Source: Actinomadura coerulea (GTDB lineage Bacteria > Actinomycetota > Actinomycetes > Streptosporangiales > Streptosporangiaceae). From it: a stretch of 64,000 nucleotides of DNA. Shown piece after piece: positions 49,694-58,088 of this stretch. Every line of letters begins with the position of its first letter. Positions within the stretch are counted from its first letter, which is position 1. The stretch is from positions 4,960,001-5,024,000 of the forward strand of contig NZ_JACHMQ010000001.1 of assembly GCF_014208105.1 (NCBI RefSeq). The letters run 5' to 3'. The notes under the pieces were generated by a model that had not been told where the DNA came from, ran no database searches, and saw only the letters and a list, made by a program, of their open reading frames with translations. The position numbers and the translations under genes are program-made.

Positions 49694-50248
49694 ATGTCCA
49701 CAAGGATTCTCGGCTTGCTCACCACGACCGCCGCCGTCTCGATGGCGCTCAGCGGCGGCGTCGCCGCGGCGAGCGTCGCCCGCAACGCGCCTCCGCCGGC
49801 CCCGCCGCAGGCGAACGCCCAGTCCGGCCATCCGGCGTCCGACCCGGCACCGGACCAGAACGCGGCCGCGAACGCCGAGCCGAAGCCGAACACCGCACCG
49901 CAGCAGAACAGCGCGCCGGAGCAGCAGGCCGCGGCGCCCGAGTCGCCGCCGAAGGGCAGGTCCGAGGCCAAGGACGGCACCGACCTGAAGGCCTGCGAGG
50001 ACGCGGAGTGCCAGGTCGAGATCAAGGACCGTCAGACCATCAAGTTCGACCGCAAGCTCGGGATGGACCCGCTGCACGTCAGGCTCGACGGCAACCGGGT
50101 GACGTTCTCCTCGCGCGGCCGCAACGGCGTGATGGTCGCCTCGATGGACGCGTCGTGGCCCCGCGCCACCACCACCTACAACGGCCTCACCCTGCGCCCG
50201 CACCGCGCCAAGAACGGTGCCATGATCCTCGACGTCTCGCACGACTGA
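49694..50248 (+). CDS. small secreted protein with Pro/Ala/Asn/Gln linker
   Basis: 184 residues. A signal peptide (STRILGLLTTTAAVSMALSGGVAAASVA, cleavage near residue 28) is followed by about 65 residues rich in Pro, Ala, Asn and Gln, then a compact C-terminal domain of about 85 residues. That domain has a CEDAEC cysteine pair, IKFDRKLGMDPLHVRLDGNRVTFSSRGRNGVMV and a final AMILDVSHD. The linker type suits spanning or binding the cell wall. I do not recognise the domain. ATG 49694 has AGGAG at 7 bases, and the upstream region carries an elaborate repeat that suggests tight control. Confidence 0.75.
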   Translation: MSTRILGLLTTTAAVSMALSGGVAAASVARNAPPPAPPQANAQSGHPASDPAPDQNAAANAEPKPNTAPQQNSAPEQQAAAPESPPKGRSEAKDGTDLKACEDAECQVEIKDRQTIKFDRKLGMDPLHVRLDGNRVTFSSRGRNGVMVASMDASWPRATTTYNGLTLRPHRAKNGAMILDVSHD

Positions 50249-50275
50249 GCCGGCCCGGCGCACGGCGCCGGAACC

Positions 50276-50303
50276 GAGGGGCGGGCCGCACGGCCCGCCC
50301 CTC
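50276..50303. terminator. strong bidirectional hairpin
   Basis: A 13-base perfect stem (GAGGGGCGGGCCG with CGGCCCGCCCCTC, minimal CA loop) lies between the convergent secreted-protein and acyl-CoA dehydrogenase genes. Confidence 0.75.
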
Positions 50304-50320
50304 CGTCGTGCCGCCGCGTG

Positions 50321-51493
50321 CTATTTCAGGAGCTGGCGGGCCATGACCATGCGCTGGATCTGGTTGGTGCCCTCGTAGATCTGGGTGATCTTGGCGTCGC
50401 GCATCATCCGCTCCACCGGGAAGTCCCGCGTGTACCCGTACCCGCCCAGCAACTGCACCGCGTCGGTCGTCACGTCCATCGCCACATCCGAGGCCAGCGC
50501 CTTGCACGCCGACGACACGAACGTCAGGTCCGGCACCCGCTCCCCCGCCATCGCCCGCTCGGACTTGACCGCCGCGTGATACGTCAACTGCCGCGCCCCC
50601 TCCAGCCGCATCGCCATGTCCGCCAGCATGAACTGCACACCCTGGAAATCAGCGATCGCCTTGCCGAACTGCCGCCGCTGCTTCACATACCCCACCGCGA
50701 AGTCCAGCGCCCCCTGCGCGATCCCCAGCGCCTGCGCCGCGATCGTGATCCGCGTATGGTCCAACGTCGCCAGCGCCGTCTTGAACCCCGTCCCCTCCGC
50801 ACCGATCATCCGATCCGCCGGAACCCGCACACCCTCCAGCACCACCTGACGCGTCGGCGACCCCTTGATCCCCAGCTTGCGCTCCTTGGGCCCGAACGAC
50901 ACCCCCGCGTCCTGCTCGGAGTCCACCACGAACGCCGAGATCCCCCGCGCCCCCGCCGAAGGATCGGTCACCGCCATCACCGTGTAGAACCGCGACACCC
51001 CCGCATTGGTGATCCACATCTTGGTCCCGTTCAGAACCCACCCATCACCCTCACGCACCGCACGCGTCTTCATCCCCGCCGCGTCCGACCCCGCCTCGGC
51101 CTCCGACAACGCATACGAGAACATCGCCTCCCCACGCGCCACCGGCCCCAGAAACCGCTCCTTCAACCCCTCCGACCCCGCCAGCAGAACCGGCACCGTC
51201 CCCAGCTTGTTCACCGCCGGAATCAACGAAGAAGAAGCGCACACCCGCGCCACCTCCTCGATCACCACCACCGTCGCCAGCGCATCGGCCCCCGCACCCC
51301 CGTACGATTCGGGCACGTGCACCGCATGCAGATCGCCGGCCACCAACGCGTCCAACGCCTCCTGCGGGAACCGCGACTCCTCATCCACCTCCGCCGCGAA
51401 AGGAGCGATCTTGGCCTCGGCCAGCTCACGCACCGAGCTCCGCAGCAGCTCATGCTCCTCAGACGGCGCGTACGTGGGAAAGTCAGCACTCAT
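50321..51493 (-). CDS. acyl-CoA dehydrogenase (FadE25-like)
   Basis: A 390-residue FAD enzyme that oxidises acyl-CoA to trans-2-enoyl-CoA. Motifs: VPESYGGAGADALATVVVIEEVARV, FSYALSEAEAGSDAAGMKT (FAD contact), WVLNGTKMWITN, RKLGIKGSPTRQVVLEGVRVP, and at the C-terminus QLLGGYGYTRDFPVERMMRDAKITQIYEGTNQIQ, where the Glu of YEGT is the usual catalytic base. It corresponds in order to fadE25, next to purE and purK in mycobacteria (recalled synteny). Third codon positions are strongly G or T over most of the gene, unlike all neighbours, but switch to the local C-rich style in the last 78 bases. Confidence 0.92.
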   Translation of the reverse strand: MSADFPTYAPSEEHELLRSSVRELAEAKIAPFAAEVDEESRFPQEALDALVAGDLHAVHVPESYGGAGADALATVVVIEEVARVCASSSLIPAVNKLGTVPVLLAGSEGLKERFLGPVARGEAMFSYALSEAEAGSDAAGMKTRAVREGDGWVLNGTKMWITNAGVSRFYTVMAVTDPSAGARGISAFVVDSEQDAGVSFGPKERKLGIKGSPTRQVVLEGVRVPADRMIGAEGTGFKTALATLDHTRITIAAQALGIAQGALDFAVGYVKQRRQFGKAIADFQGVQFMLADMAMRLEGARQLTYHAAVKSERAMAGERVPDLTFVSSACKALASDVAMDVTTDAVQLLGGYGYTRDFPVERMMRDAKITQIYEGTNQIQRMVMARQLLK

Positions 51494-51500
51494 GGCGCCG

Positions 51501-51506
51501 ATGCTA
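51501..51506 (-). promoter_or_regulatory. -10 element TAGCAT of a probably leaderless promoter
   Basis: On the minus strand TAGCAT lies 7 bases before the ATG at 51493, and no ribosome site is present between them. Confidence 0.45.
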
Positions 51507-51607
51507 CCGGCCAGTAGGCAGTGGCGGCCGACGCGGGTACCCGCCCGCGGCGGGCACGTGTCCAGTAAGGCCGCCGGTCGGCGGCAGCGAACGGAGAGGA
51601 GCGGGCC

Positions 51608-52942
51608 TTGTCCCACCGGCTGACGGTCATCGGCACCGGTTACCTCGGCGCGACCCACGCGGCCTGCATGGCCGATCTGGGTTTCGAGGTACTGGGTCTC
51701 GACGTGGACGAGGAGAAGATCGCGCGGCTCTCGGCCGGCGACCTGCCCGTGTACGAGCCGGGCCTCGAACCCGTGCTGCGCAGGGGGCTGGAGACCGGGC
51801 GGCTGCGCTTCACCACGTCCTACGAGGAGGTCGCGGAGTTCGGCGACGTCCACTTCCTGTGCGTGGGGACCCCGCAGAAGGCCGGGGAGTACGCGGCCGA
51901 CATGACCTACGTGGACGGCGCGGTCGCGTCGCTGGCGCCGCTGCTGGAGCGGCCCTGCCTGGTCGTCGGCAAGTCGACCGTCCCGGTCGGGACGGCCGCG
52001 CGGCTCGGCGAGGCGCTCGCCAAGGCGGCGCCGGCGGGCGGGGACGCCGTGCTCGCCTGGAACCCCGAGTTCCTGCGCGAGGGCTTCGCCGTCCAGGACA
52101 CCATGCACCCCGACCGGATCGTGGCCGGGCTGCCCGCCGACCCCGGCGCCGCCGAGCACGCCGAGAAGGTGCTCCGCGAGGTCTACCGGACGATGATCGC
52201 CGAGGGGACGCCCTTCATCACCGCCGACTTCCCCACCGCCGAGCTGGTCAAGGTGTCGGCGAACGCGTTCCTCGCCACCAAGATCTCGTTCATCAACGCG
52301 ATGGCGGAGGTCTGCGAGGCCGCGCACGCGGATGTGACGAAGCTCTCGGAGGCGCTGTCCTACGACGACCGGATCGGCGGCAAGTTCCTCGGCCCGGGGC
52401 TGGGGTTCGGCGGCGGCTGCCTGCCGAAGGACATCCGGGCCTTCATGGCCCGGGCGGGCGAGCTCGGCGCCGACCAGGCGCTGACCTTCCTGCGCGAGGT
52501 CGACGAGATCAACATCCGCCGCCGGATCCGCATGGTGGACCTCGCCCGGCAGTTGCTCGGCGGCTCCTTCGCCGGGCGGACGGTCGGCGTCCTCGGCGCC
52601 GCGTTCAAGCCGAACTCCGACGACGTGCGCGACTCGCCCGCGCTGGACGTGGCCGCCTCCATCCGCGCCCAGGGCGCCCGGGTGACCGTCTACGACCCGC
52701 AGGCCATGCGCAACGCGCGCCGCGCCCAGCCGACGCTGGAGTACGGCGAGTCGGCGATGTCGGCCGTCCAGGACGCGCACGCCGTCCTGCTGCTGACCGA
52801 GTGGGCGGAGTTCCGGGACATGAACCCGGCCACGGTCGCCGGGGTCGTGGCGGAGCGCAACATCGTGGACGGGCGCAACGCGCTCGACCCCGAGCGGTGG
52901 CGCGCGGCCGGGTGGAACTACCGGGCCCTCGGGCGCCCGTGA
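51608..52942 (+). CDS. UDP-glucose 6-dehydrogenase
   Basis: A 444-residue NAD-dependent enzyme making UDP-glucuronate from UDP-glucose. LTVIGTGYLGATHAACMADLGFEVLGLDVD binds NAD; VYEPGLEPVL, CVGTPQK, GKSTVPVGTA, NPEFLREGFAVQD and the catalytic cysteine in GFGGGCLPKDIRAFM (about residue 269) are all of the UGD type, and GAAFKPNSDDVRDSPAL closes the sugar-binding part. The TTG start at 51608 is set by GGAGAGGAG seven bases upstream. It gives the cell a second uronic-acid donor beside the UDP-ManNAcA system at 25000-28872. It is divergent from the acyl-CoA dehydrogenase gene. Confidence 0.92.
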   Translation: MSHRLTVIGTGYLGATHAACMADLGFEVLGLDVDEEKIARLSAGDLPVYEPGLEPVLRRGLETGRLRFTTSYEEVAEFGDVHFLCVGTPQKAGEYAADMTYVDGAVASLAPLLERPCLVVGKSTVPVGTAARLGEALAKAAPAGGDAVLAWNPEFLREGFAVQDTMHPDRIVAGLPADPGAAEHAEKVLREVYRTMIAEGTPFITADFPTAELVKVSANAFLATKISFINAMAEVCEAAHADVTKLSEALSYDDRIGGKFLGPGLGFGGGCLPKDIRAFMARAGELGADQALTFLREVDEINIRRRIRMVDLARQLLGGSFAGRTVGVLGAAFKPNSDDVRDSPALDVAASIRAQGARVTVYDPQAMRNARRAQPTLEYGESAMSAVQDAHAVLLLTEWAEFRDMNPATVAGVVAERNIVDGRNALDPERWRAAGWNYRALGRP

Positions 52943-52995
52943 CGCGGGGCTGAAGACGCGGAACTAAAGCGGCCGCGGGCGGCGTTGTGGCGGGC

Positions 52996-53415
52996 ATGAG
53001 CGCTGACTTCGCCGACCAGGCCGTGATCCGCCGCCTGCTGAACGAGTCGAGGACGTGGGCCTTCGTCGGCCTCGGGGACAACCCGGAGCGGGAGGTCCAC
53101 ACCCAGGCCCGGCTGATGCAGCAGCGCGGGAAGCGGATCATCCCCGTGCACCCGGAGGCGCGCGAGGTGCTCGGCGAGAAGGGGTACGCCTCCCTCGCCG
53201 ACGTCCCGGACGCCTCCGAGGTGGACGTGGTGGGCGTCTACCGCCGAGCCGAGCACGCCGGGCAGGCGGTGGACGAGGCGATCGCGGCGGGCGCGAAGGC
53301 GGTGTGGCTGCCGCTCCAAGTGATCGACGAGGCGGCGGCCCGGCGCGCCAGGGACGCCGGGCTCGACGTCGTCATGGACCGCTGCCCCGCCGTGGAGTGG
53401 GCCCTGCGGCGCTGA
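52996..53415 (+). CDS. CoA-binding domain protein (YccU-like)
   Basis: 139 residues, a stand-alone CoA-binding Rossmann domain of the type found at the N-terminus of succinyl-CoA synthetase alpha: WAFVGLGDNPEREVHTQARLMQQRGKRIIPVHP, VDVVGVYRRAEHAGQAVDEAI and AKAVWLPLQVIDEAAARRARDAGLDVVMDRCPAVEW. The role of these proteins is poorly known. A GTG at 52987 would add three residues; neither start has a good ribosome site. It converges on purE. Confidence 0.85.
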   Translation: MSADFADQAVIRRLLNESRTWAFVGLGDNPEREVHTQARLMQQRGKRIIPVHPEAREVLGEKGYASLADVPDASEVDVVGVYRRAEHAGQAVDEAIAAGAKAVWLPLQVIDEAAARRARDAGLDVVMDRCPAVEWALRR

Positions 53416-53458
53416 CCGGCCCCGGCCGGCCGGGCGGCCGGGCGGCGGCGGCCGTCCG

Positions 53459-53953
53459 TCAGAGCCGCTCTCGCAGCCGGGCGCCCTTCGCCTTGGCCTC
53501 CCCGTAGAGGTGCCGCTGGAACACCGCCATCTTGGCCCGCAGGTCGTCGTCGTAGGCGGCCAGGATCCGGACGGCCAGCAGCCCGGCGTTGCGGGCCGCG
53601 CCGACCGCCACCGTCGCGACGGGGACGCCCGCGGGCATCTGCACGATCGAGAGCAGCGAGTCCATCCCGTCCAGGTACTTCAGCGGGACGGGCACGCCGA
53701 TCACCGGCAGCGGCGTCACCGAGGCCAGCATGCCCGGCAGGTGCGCGGCGCCGCCCGCCCCCGCGATGATCACGCGGAGGCCGCGGGCCGCCGCGCCCTC
53801 CCCGTAGGCGATCATGTCGTGCGGCATGCGGTGCGCGGACACCACGTCGGCCTCGTAGGGGACGCCGAACTCCTCCAGCGCCCTCGCCGCGCCCTCCATC
53901 ACGGGCCAGTCCGAGTCGCTCCCCATCACCACGCCGACGACCGGGTCGCTCAC
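53459..53953 (-). CDS. purE: 5-(carboxyamino)imidazole ribonucleotide mutase (PurE, class I)
   Basis: 164 residues. It moves the carboxyl group of N5-CAIR to give CAIR in purine synthesis. The signature PVVGVVMGSDSDWPVMEGAA is followed by VVSAHRMPHDMIAYG, with the catalytic His, and by IAGAGGAAHLPGMLASVTPLPVIGVPV. The start GTG 53953 was chosen because GGGGGAGG lies 6 bases upstream; GTG 53980 is open but badly placed. It follows purK on the same strand with a 38-base gap, the usual purKE pairing. Confidence 0.95.
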   Translation of the reverse strand: MSDPVVGVVMGSDSDWPVMEGAARALEEFGVPYEADVVSAHRMPHDMIAYGEGAAARGLRVIIAGAGGAAHLPGMLASVTPLPVIGVPVPLKYLDGMDSLLSIVQMPAGVPVATVAVGAARNAGLLAVRILAAYDDDLRAKMAVFQRHLYGEAKAKGARLRERL

Positions 53954-53991
53954 GCGCGCCTCCCCCTCGTACTCGCTCACCGCTCGGTCCC

Positions 53992-55167
53992 TCACCGGGC
54001 ACGATCCTTCATGGCCGGGCCCCAGCGCAGGTAGTCGGCGGCGTGCCGGGCGCGCTCGCGGACCTCGGCGAGGTCGGCGCCGAGCGCGGTCACGTGGCCG
54101 ATCTTGCGGCCCGGGCGGGACTCCTTGCCGTACATGTGCACCTTGACGCCGGGGTCGTGGGCCATCACGTGGATGTAGCGGGGGTAGACGTCCGGGTCGT
54201 CGCCGCCGAGGACGTTGGCCATGACCGTGTACGGGGCGGTGGGCTCGGTGGAGCCGAGCGGCAGGTCGAGGACGGCGCGCAGGTGCTGCTCGAACTGCGA
54301 CGTCCGCGCGCCCTCGATCGTCCAGTGCCCGGAGTTGTGCGGGCGCATGGCGAGCTCGTTCACCAGCAGCCCCGCGTCCGTCTCGAAGAGCTCGACGGCC
54401 AGGAGGCCGACGACGCCCAGCTCCTCCGCGACGCGCAGGGCGAGGCTCTGCGCCTCGGCGGCGAGGTCCTTCGGCAGGCCGGGGGCGGGCGAGATCACCT
54501 CGGTGCAGATCCCGCCCTCCTGGACGGTCTCCACGATCGGGTACGCGGCGCCCTGCCCGTACGGGGAGCGCGCGACGAGCGCGGCCAGCTCGCGCCCGAA
54601 GGCGACGTGCTGCTCCACCATCAGGTCGACGCCCTCGGCCTGGAGCCGGTCGGCGACCTCCGCCTCCGCGGGATCGCCGACGACCCAGACGCCCTTGCCG
54701 TCGTAGCCGCCGCGCGTGGACTTCAGGACCAGCGGCCAGCCGTGCTCGCGGCCGAACGCCTCCAGGAACGCCCCTGGCTCGGGCGACGGGACGGGCGCGT
54801 AGGCGGGGCAGGGAACGCCGAGCCCGCTCAGGCGCTCGCGCATGACGAGCTTGTCCTGGGCGTGGGCGAGGGCGGCCGACCCGGGCCGGCACGGGACGCC
54901 GGTGGCCTCCAGCTTCTGGATGTGCGGCCCCGGGACGTGCTCGTGGTCGAACGTCACCACGTCGCAGCCCTGGGCGAAGGCCAGCAGGTCGTCGAGGGCG
55001 CGGTCGTTGCCGACCCGCACGTCCGAGACGACTCGGGCCGCCGACTCGCCGGAGGCCCCGGCGAGGACGCGCAGCGGCACGCCGAGCGCGATCGCGGCCT
55101 GCTGGGTCATCCTCGCGAGCTGCCCTCCGCCCGCCATCCCGACCACGGGCATGTCACGAACCTTCAC
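53992..55167 (-). CDS. purK: 5-(carboxyamino)imidazole ribonucleotide synthase
   Basis: A 391-residue ATP-grasp enzyme making N5-CAIR from AIR, bicarbonate and ATP. PVVGMAGGGQLARMTQQAAIALG opens the protein; DVVTFDHEHVPGPHIQKLE, VLKSTRGGYDGKGVWVV (ATP-grasp), VEQHVAFGRELAALVAR, LLAVELFETDAGLLVNELAMRPHNSGHWTIEG and the late HVMAHDPGVKVHMYGKESRPGRKIGHVT are all characteristic. Its GTG start has no ribosome site but stands 6 bases after TAGCCT, so leaderless expression is likely. It is divergent from the GtrA gene, as in mycobacteria. Confidence 0.96.
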   Translation of the reverse strand: MKVRDMPVVGMAGGGQLARMTQQAAIALGVPLRVLAGASGESAARVVSDVRVGNDRALDDLLAFAQGCDVVTFDHEHVPGPHIQKLEATGVPCRPGSAALAHAQDKLVMRERLSGLGVPCPAYAPVPSPEPGAFLEAFGREHGWPLVLKSTRGGYDGKGVWVVGDPAEAEVADRLQAEGVDLMVEQHVAFGRELAALVARSPYGQGAAYPIVETVQEGGICTEVISPAPGLPKDLAAEAQSLALRVAEELGVVGLLAVELFETDAGLLVNELAMRPHNSGHWTIEGARTSQFEQHLRAVLDLPLGSTEPTAPYTVMANVLGGDDPDVYPRYIHVMAHDPGVKVHMYGKESRPGRKIGHVTALGADLAEVRERARHAADYLRWGPAMKDRAR

Positions 55168-55173
55168 GTCGAA

Positions 55174-55179
55174 AGGCTA
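55174..55179 (-). promoter_or_regulatory. -10 element TAGCCT of a probably leaderless promoter for purK-purE
   Basis: On the minus strand TAGCCT ends 6 bases before the GTG start of purK, and there is no ribosome site. Confidence 0.4.
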
Positions 55180-55423
55180 TCGGGCGGGCGGGGCGAACGA
55201 ACCACGCGGTACCCGCGTCGAAGGCTGCGTGGGGAGAGGGCGGGAGGGGAGCACCGGCGGAGTGTGGGCGGCCCGCCAATGGGCACGGACCCGGGGTGAG
55301 CGCGGACCGTTCATGTTCCGGCGTCCCGGGGGCCACGGACGTCTATCCTCGTGGTGCCTCCCCCGCAGTCGCCGGCCGCCGGCCGCGCCCCGCAGTGCAA
55401 GCCCGGAAGGACGGTTTCCCTAC

Positions 55424-56026
55424 GTGAGCCTGGTCGCCAGAATCCACCGGCGGTTCGCGCACCTCATGCGCGAGCTGGCCCAGTTCGGCAGCGTGGGCGC
55501 CATCGCGTTCGTCATCACGTTCGCGATCGGCAACGGCCTGCACACCGGCCTGGGGGTGGGCCCGCTCACGTCCAACGGCGTCGCCGCGGTGGTCGCGACG
55601 ACGTTCTCCTACCTGGCCAACCGCTACTGGACGTTCCGGCACCGCGACCGCACCGGCCTCGGCCGCGAGTACGTCCTGTTCTTCGCGCTGAACGGCGTCG
55701 GCCTGGTGATCACTGAGCTGTTCATCGGCTTCTCGCACTACGTCCTCGGGCTGGACGGCGCCGTCTTCTACAACATCGCGCTGGTCATCGGCACCGCGGT
55801 CGCGACGCTGTTCCGCTTCTGGTCCTACAAGAAGTGGGTGTTCCTGCCGGCGAGCGCGCCGCACGTCGACCCCGCGTCCGGGCTGCCCGAGGCCCCCGCC
55901 CAGGCCTCCGCCGAGCCCGCCGCCGAGGGCACCGGCGCGACCCGCGCCCCCGGCCCCGCCCCGGAGCGCGCGACCCCGGTGCGGCGCCCCCTCGACCGCG
56001 CCGCCGAGGACTACGCCGAGATCTGA
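55424..56026 (+). CDS. GtrA-family membrane protein
   Basis: 200 residues. Four membrane helices in the GtrA pattern: LAQFGSVGAIAFVITFAIGNGL, VAAVVATTFSYLANRYWTFRHRDR, EYVLFFALNGVGLVITELFIGF and FYNIALVIGTAVATLFRFWSYKKWVF. GtrA proteins are thought to help move polyprenyl-phosphate sugars across the membrane. A disordered Ala/Pro-rich tail of about 60 residues follows. The GTG start at 55424 has GGAAGGA rather far upstream (about 14 bases). TATCCT at 55344-55349 is a possible -10. GtrB-like and GT-C partners occur at 5451 and 6508 in this window. Confidence 0.85.
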   Translation: MSLVARIHRRFAHLMRELAQFGSVGAIAFVITFAIGNGLHTGLGVGPLTSNGVAAVVATTFSYLANRYWTFRHRDRTGLGREYVLFFALNGVGLVITELFIGFSHYVLGLDGAVFYNIALVIGTAVATLFRFWSYKKWVFLPASAPHVDPASGLPEAPAQASAEPAAEGTGATRAPGPAPERATPVRRPLDRAAEDYAEI

Positions 56027-56040
56027 CCGGCGCCGGGCCC

Positions 56041-57312
56041 TCAGGCGGGGCCCATGACCACGCGTTCGGCGGCCAGCCGGACCTCGGCGGCCTGCCGCAG
56101 GAAGACCCCGAAGACCGCCGGGCGGGACTGGATCAGCTCCAGGCGCCCGCCGTCCACCACCGCCAGGGACCGGGCCAGGTAGAGGCCGAGGCCGGTGCCG
56201 CGGCCGCCGGAGACGCTGCGCTCGAAGATGCGGGGCTCCAGCTCGGACGGGATCCCCTCCCCCTCGTCGCCGACCTCGACCACCACCGAGCTCGCGCCCG
56301 GCTTGGTGTGGATGGTCACGATGCCGGCGCCGTGCGTCAGCGAGTTCTCCAGAAGCGTGGCGACGATCTGGGAGAGGCCCTCGGGGTGGGTCATGCCGAC
56401 GAGGCCCTGCTCGCCGATGATCCGCACGTCCCGTCCGGCCTTGCGGAAGCTCGGCCGCCACTCCTCGACCTGCTGCGCGATGATCTCGTCGATCGGGGAC
56501 GGCACGGCGCCGCCGGTCCGGTCGTGGCGGGCGCGGGCGAGCAGCTGCTCGACGACCGCGACGAGCCGCTCGGCCTGCGCGACCGCCGCCGCCCCCTCCT
56601 CCCGGACGACGTCCGGGTAGTCGGCGGCGTCGATCATCTCTTCCAGCCGCATCGACAGCGCGGTCAGCGGGGTGCGGAGCTGGTGGCTGGCGTCGGCGGC
56701 GAACTCGCGGCTGGCGACCAGCAGGTCGGTGATGCGGACGGCGGAGCGGTCTAACACCTCGGCGACCCGGTCGACCTCGGGTATGCCGTAGCGGCGCGGG
56801 CGCGGCCGGGCGTTGCCGCTGCCGAGCCGGTCGGCGGTCTCGGCGAGGTCGATCAGCGGCAGCGTCAGCCTGCGGGCCTGCACCATCGCCAGCCCGACCG
56901 CGACGGCCACGCCGAGCAGGGCGAGGCTGCCGACGAGCAGGAGCAGCCGCAGCGCGGCGTCGCGGACCCGCGCCTCCGGGCGCGACACCCGCACCCTGAC
57001 CCGGCCGTGCACCGCCGTCGCCGACAGCACGCGACCGCGCCGCTGCGGCCCGGCGGTGATCGTCCGGCCGTCCGGCAGGGTGATCGACACATGCCGGCCC
57101 GGGTACTCGCGGGCGAGGACCGCGGGGGTCACCGGCTGGCGCGCCTCCAGGCTGTAGCCGACGCCGCCGGCGATGGAGGACGCCTCCCGGTCGAGCGACC
57201 GGCCGGCCTCCTCGTAGACGAGCTTGTGCGCGGCGTAGGCGAGGGGTATGCCGAGCAGGAGCAGCGCGACCACCGCCACCGCGAGCGTCGACAGGAGCAG
57301 TCGGCGCCTCAT
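56041..57312 (-). CDS. sensor histidine kinase
   Basis: A 423-residue two-component sensor. N-terminal helix (about 6-27), an extracytoplasmic domain of about 95 residues, a second helix (about 122-143), a HAMP linker, then HisKA with the phospho-accepting His210 in AADASHQLRTPLTAL and HATPase_c with LLENSLTHGA, VGDEGEGIP and GGRGTGLGLYLARSL. The extracellular part (VLAREYPGRHVSITLPDGRTITAG) gives no clue to the signal. ATG 57312 has GGAG at 5 bases. It lies 98 bases downstream of the response regulator on the same strand. Confidence 0.93.
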   Translation of the reverse strand: MRRRLLLSTLAVAVVALLLLGIPLAYAAHKLVYEEAGRSLDREASSIAGGVGYSLEARQPVTPAVLAREYPGRHVSITLPDGRTITAGPQRRGRVLSATAVHGRVRVRVSRPEARVRDAALRLLLLVGSLALLGVAVAVGLAMVQARRLTLPLIDLAETADRLGSGNARPRPRRYGIPEVDRVAEVLDRSAVRITDLLVASREFAADASHQLRTPLTALSMRLEEMIDAADYPDVVREEGAAAVAQAERLVAVVEQLLARARHDRTGGAVPSPIDEIIAQQVEEWRPSFRKAGRDVRIIGEQGLVGMTHPEGLSQIVATLLENSLTHGAGIVTIHTKPGASSVVVEVGDEGEGIPSELEPRIFERSVSGGRGTGLGLYLARSLAVVDGGRLELIQSRPAVFGVFLRQAAEVRLAAERVVMGPA

Positions 57313-57410
57313 CAGGGCTCCTTCAGGGGTGGGGCCGCGGACCGTGCGGCACGCGCCCCGGGGGCCTCTCGGGAAGGCCCCCGGCGTCCCGCCGGCCGCG
57401 GCTGCCGGTG

Positions 57411-58082
57411 CTAGTCGCCGCGCTCGAACCGGAAGCCGACGCCCCGCACCGTGGTGATGTAGCGGGGACTGCCGGCGTCGTCGCCGAGCTTGCGGCGCAG
57501 CCAGGAAATATGCATGTCGAGGGTCTTGGTGGAACCCCACCAGTTGGTGTCCCACACCTCGCGCATGATCTGTTCGCGGGTCACGACCTTGCCCGCGTCC
57601 CGCACGAGGACGCGCAGCAGGTCGAACTCCTTCGTGGTGAGCTGCAGCTCCTGCTCGCCCATCCAGGCGCGGCGCGACTCGGCGTCGATCCGCACCCCCT
57701 GGACGATCGGAGTCTCGGTGCTGCCCCGGCGCAGCAGAGCGCGCACCCGCGCGAGCAGCTCTGCCAACCGGAACGGCTTGGTCACGTAGTCGTCGGCGCC
57801 CGCGTCCAGCCCGACGACGGTGTCGACCTCGTCGGCACGCGCGGTCAGGATCAGGATGGGGACGCCGTGCCCCTCGGCCCGCACCCGGCGGGCCACCTCA
57901 AGGCCGTCCAGCTCGGGAAGGCCGAGATCGAGGACGATCAGGTCCACGCCGCCCCCGAGCGCCCGCTCCAGCGCCTGAGGGCCGTCGGGGCTGACTTCGA
58001 CGGTGTACCCCTCGCGACGCAGCGCGCGGGCGAGAGGCTCGGAGATGGACGTGTCGTCCTCGGCGAGCAGTACTGAGGTCAT
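57411..58082 (-). CDS. OmpR/PhoB-family response regulator
   Basis: 223 residues. Receiver domain with AEDD, phospho-accepting Asp52 in VLDLGLPELDG, the Thr in LTARAD and Lys102 in VTKPFRLAELLARV. The C-terminal winged helix has LTTKEFDLLRVLVRDAGKVVTREQIMREVW and STKTLDMHISWLRRKLGDD. It is the partner of the kinase encoded next. The ATG stands 6 bases after a TACGAT -10 with no ribosome site, so leaderless expression is likely. Two AGGTCAAGA repeats upstream could be its own binding sites. Confidence 0.95.
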   Translation of the reverse strand: MTSVLLAEDDTSISEPLARALRREGYTVEVSPDGPQALERALGGGVDLIVLDLGLPELDGLEVARRVRAEGHGVPILILTARADEVDTVVGLDAGADDYVTKPFRLAELLARVRALLRRGSTETPIVQGVRIDAESRRAWMGEQELQLTTKEFDLLRVLVRDAGKVVTREQIMREVWDTNWWGSTKTLDMHISWLRRKLGDDAGSPRYITTVRGVGFRFERGD

Positions 58083-58088
58083 GAACCG

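Noticed and set aside
10000..50000. Genomic island brought by phage, integrative element or transposon
   Set aside because: No integrase, transposase, tRNA-end repeat or IS remnant is visible, and most of the region has the same base composition as the flanks.
53421..53434. 14-base palindrome CCCGGCCGGCCGGG between the CoA-binding gene and purE as a terminator
   Set aside because: As a hairpin it leaves only a five-pair stem, it has no T run, and such strings arise easily in DNA this rich in G and C.
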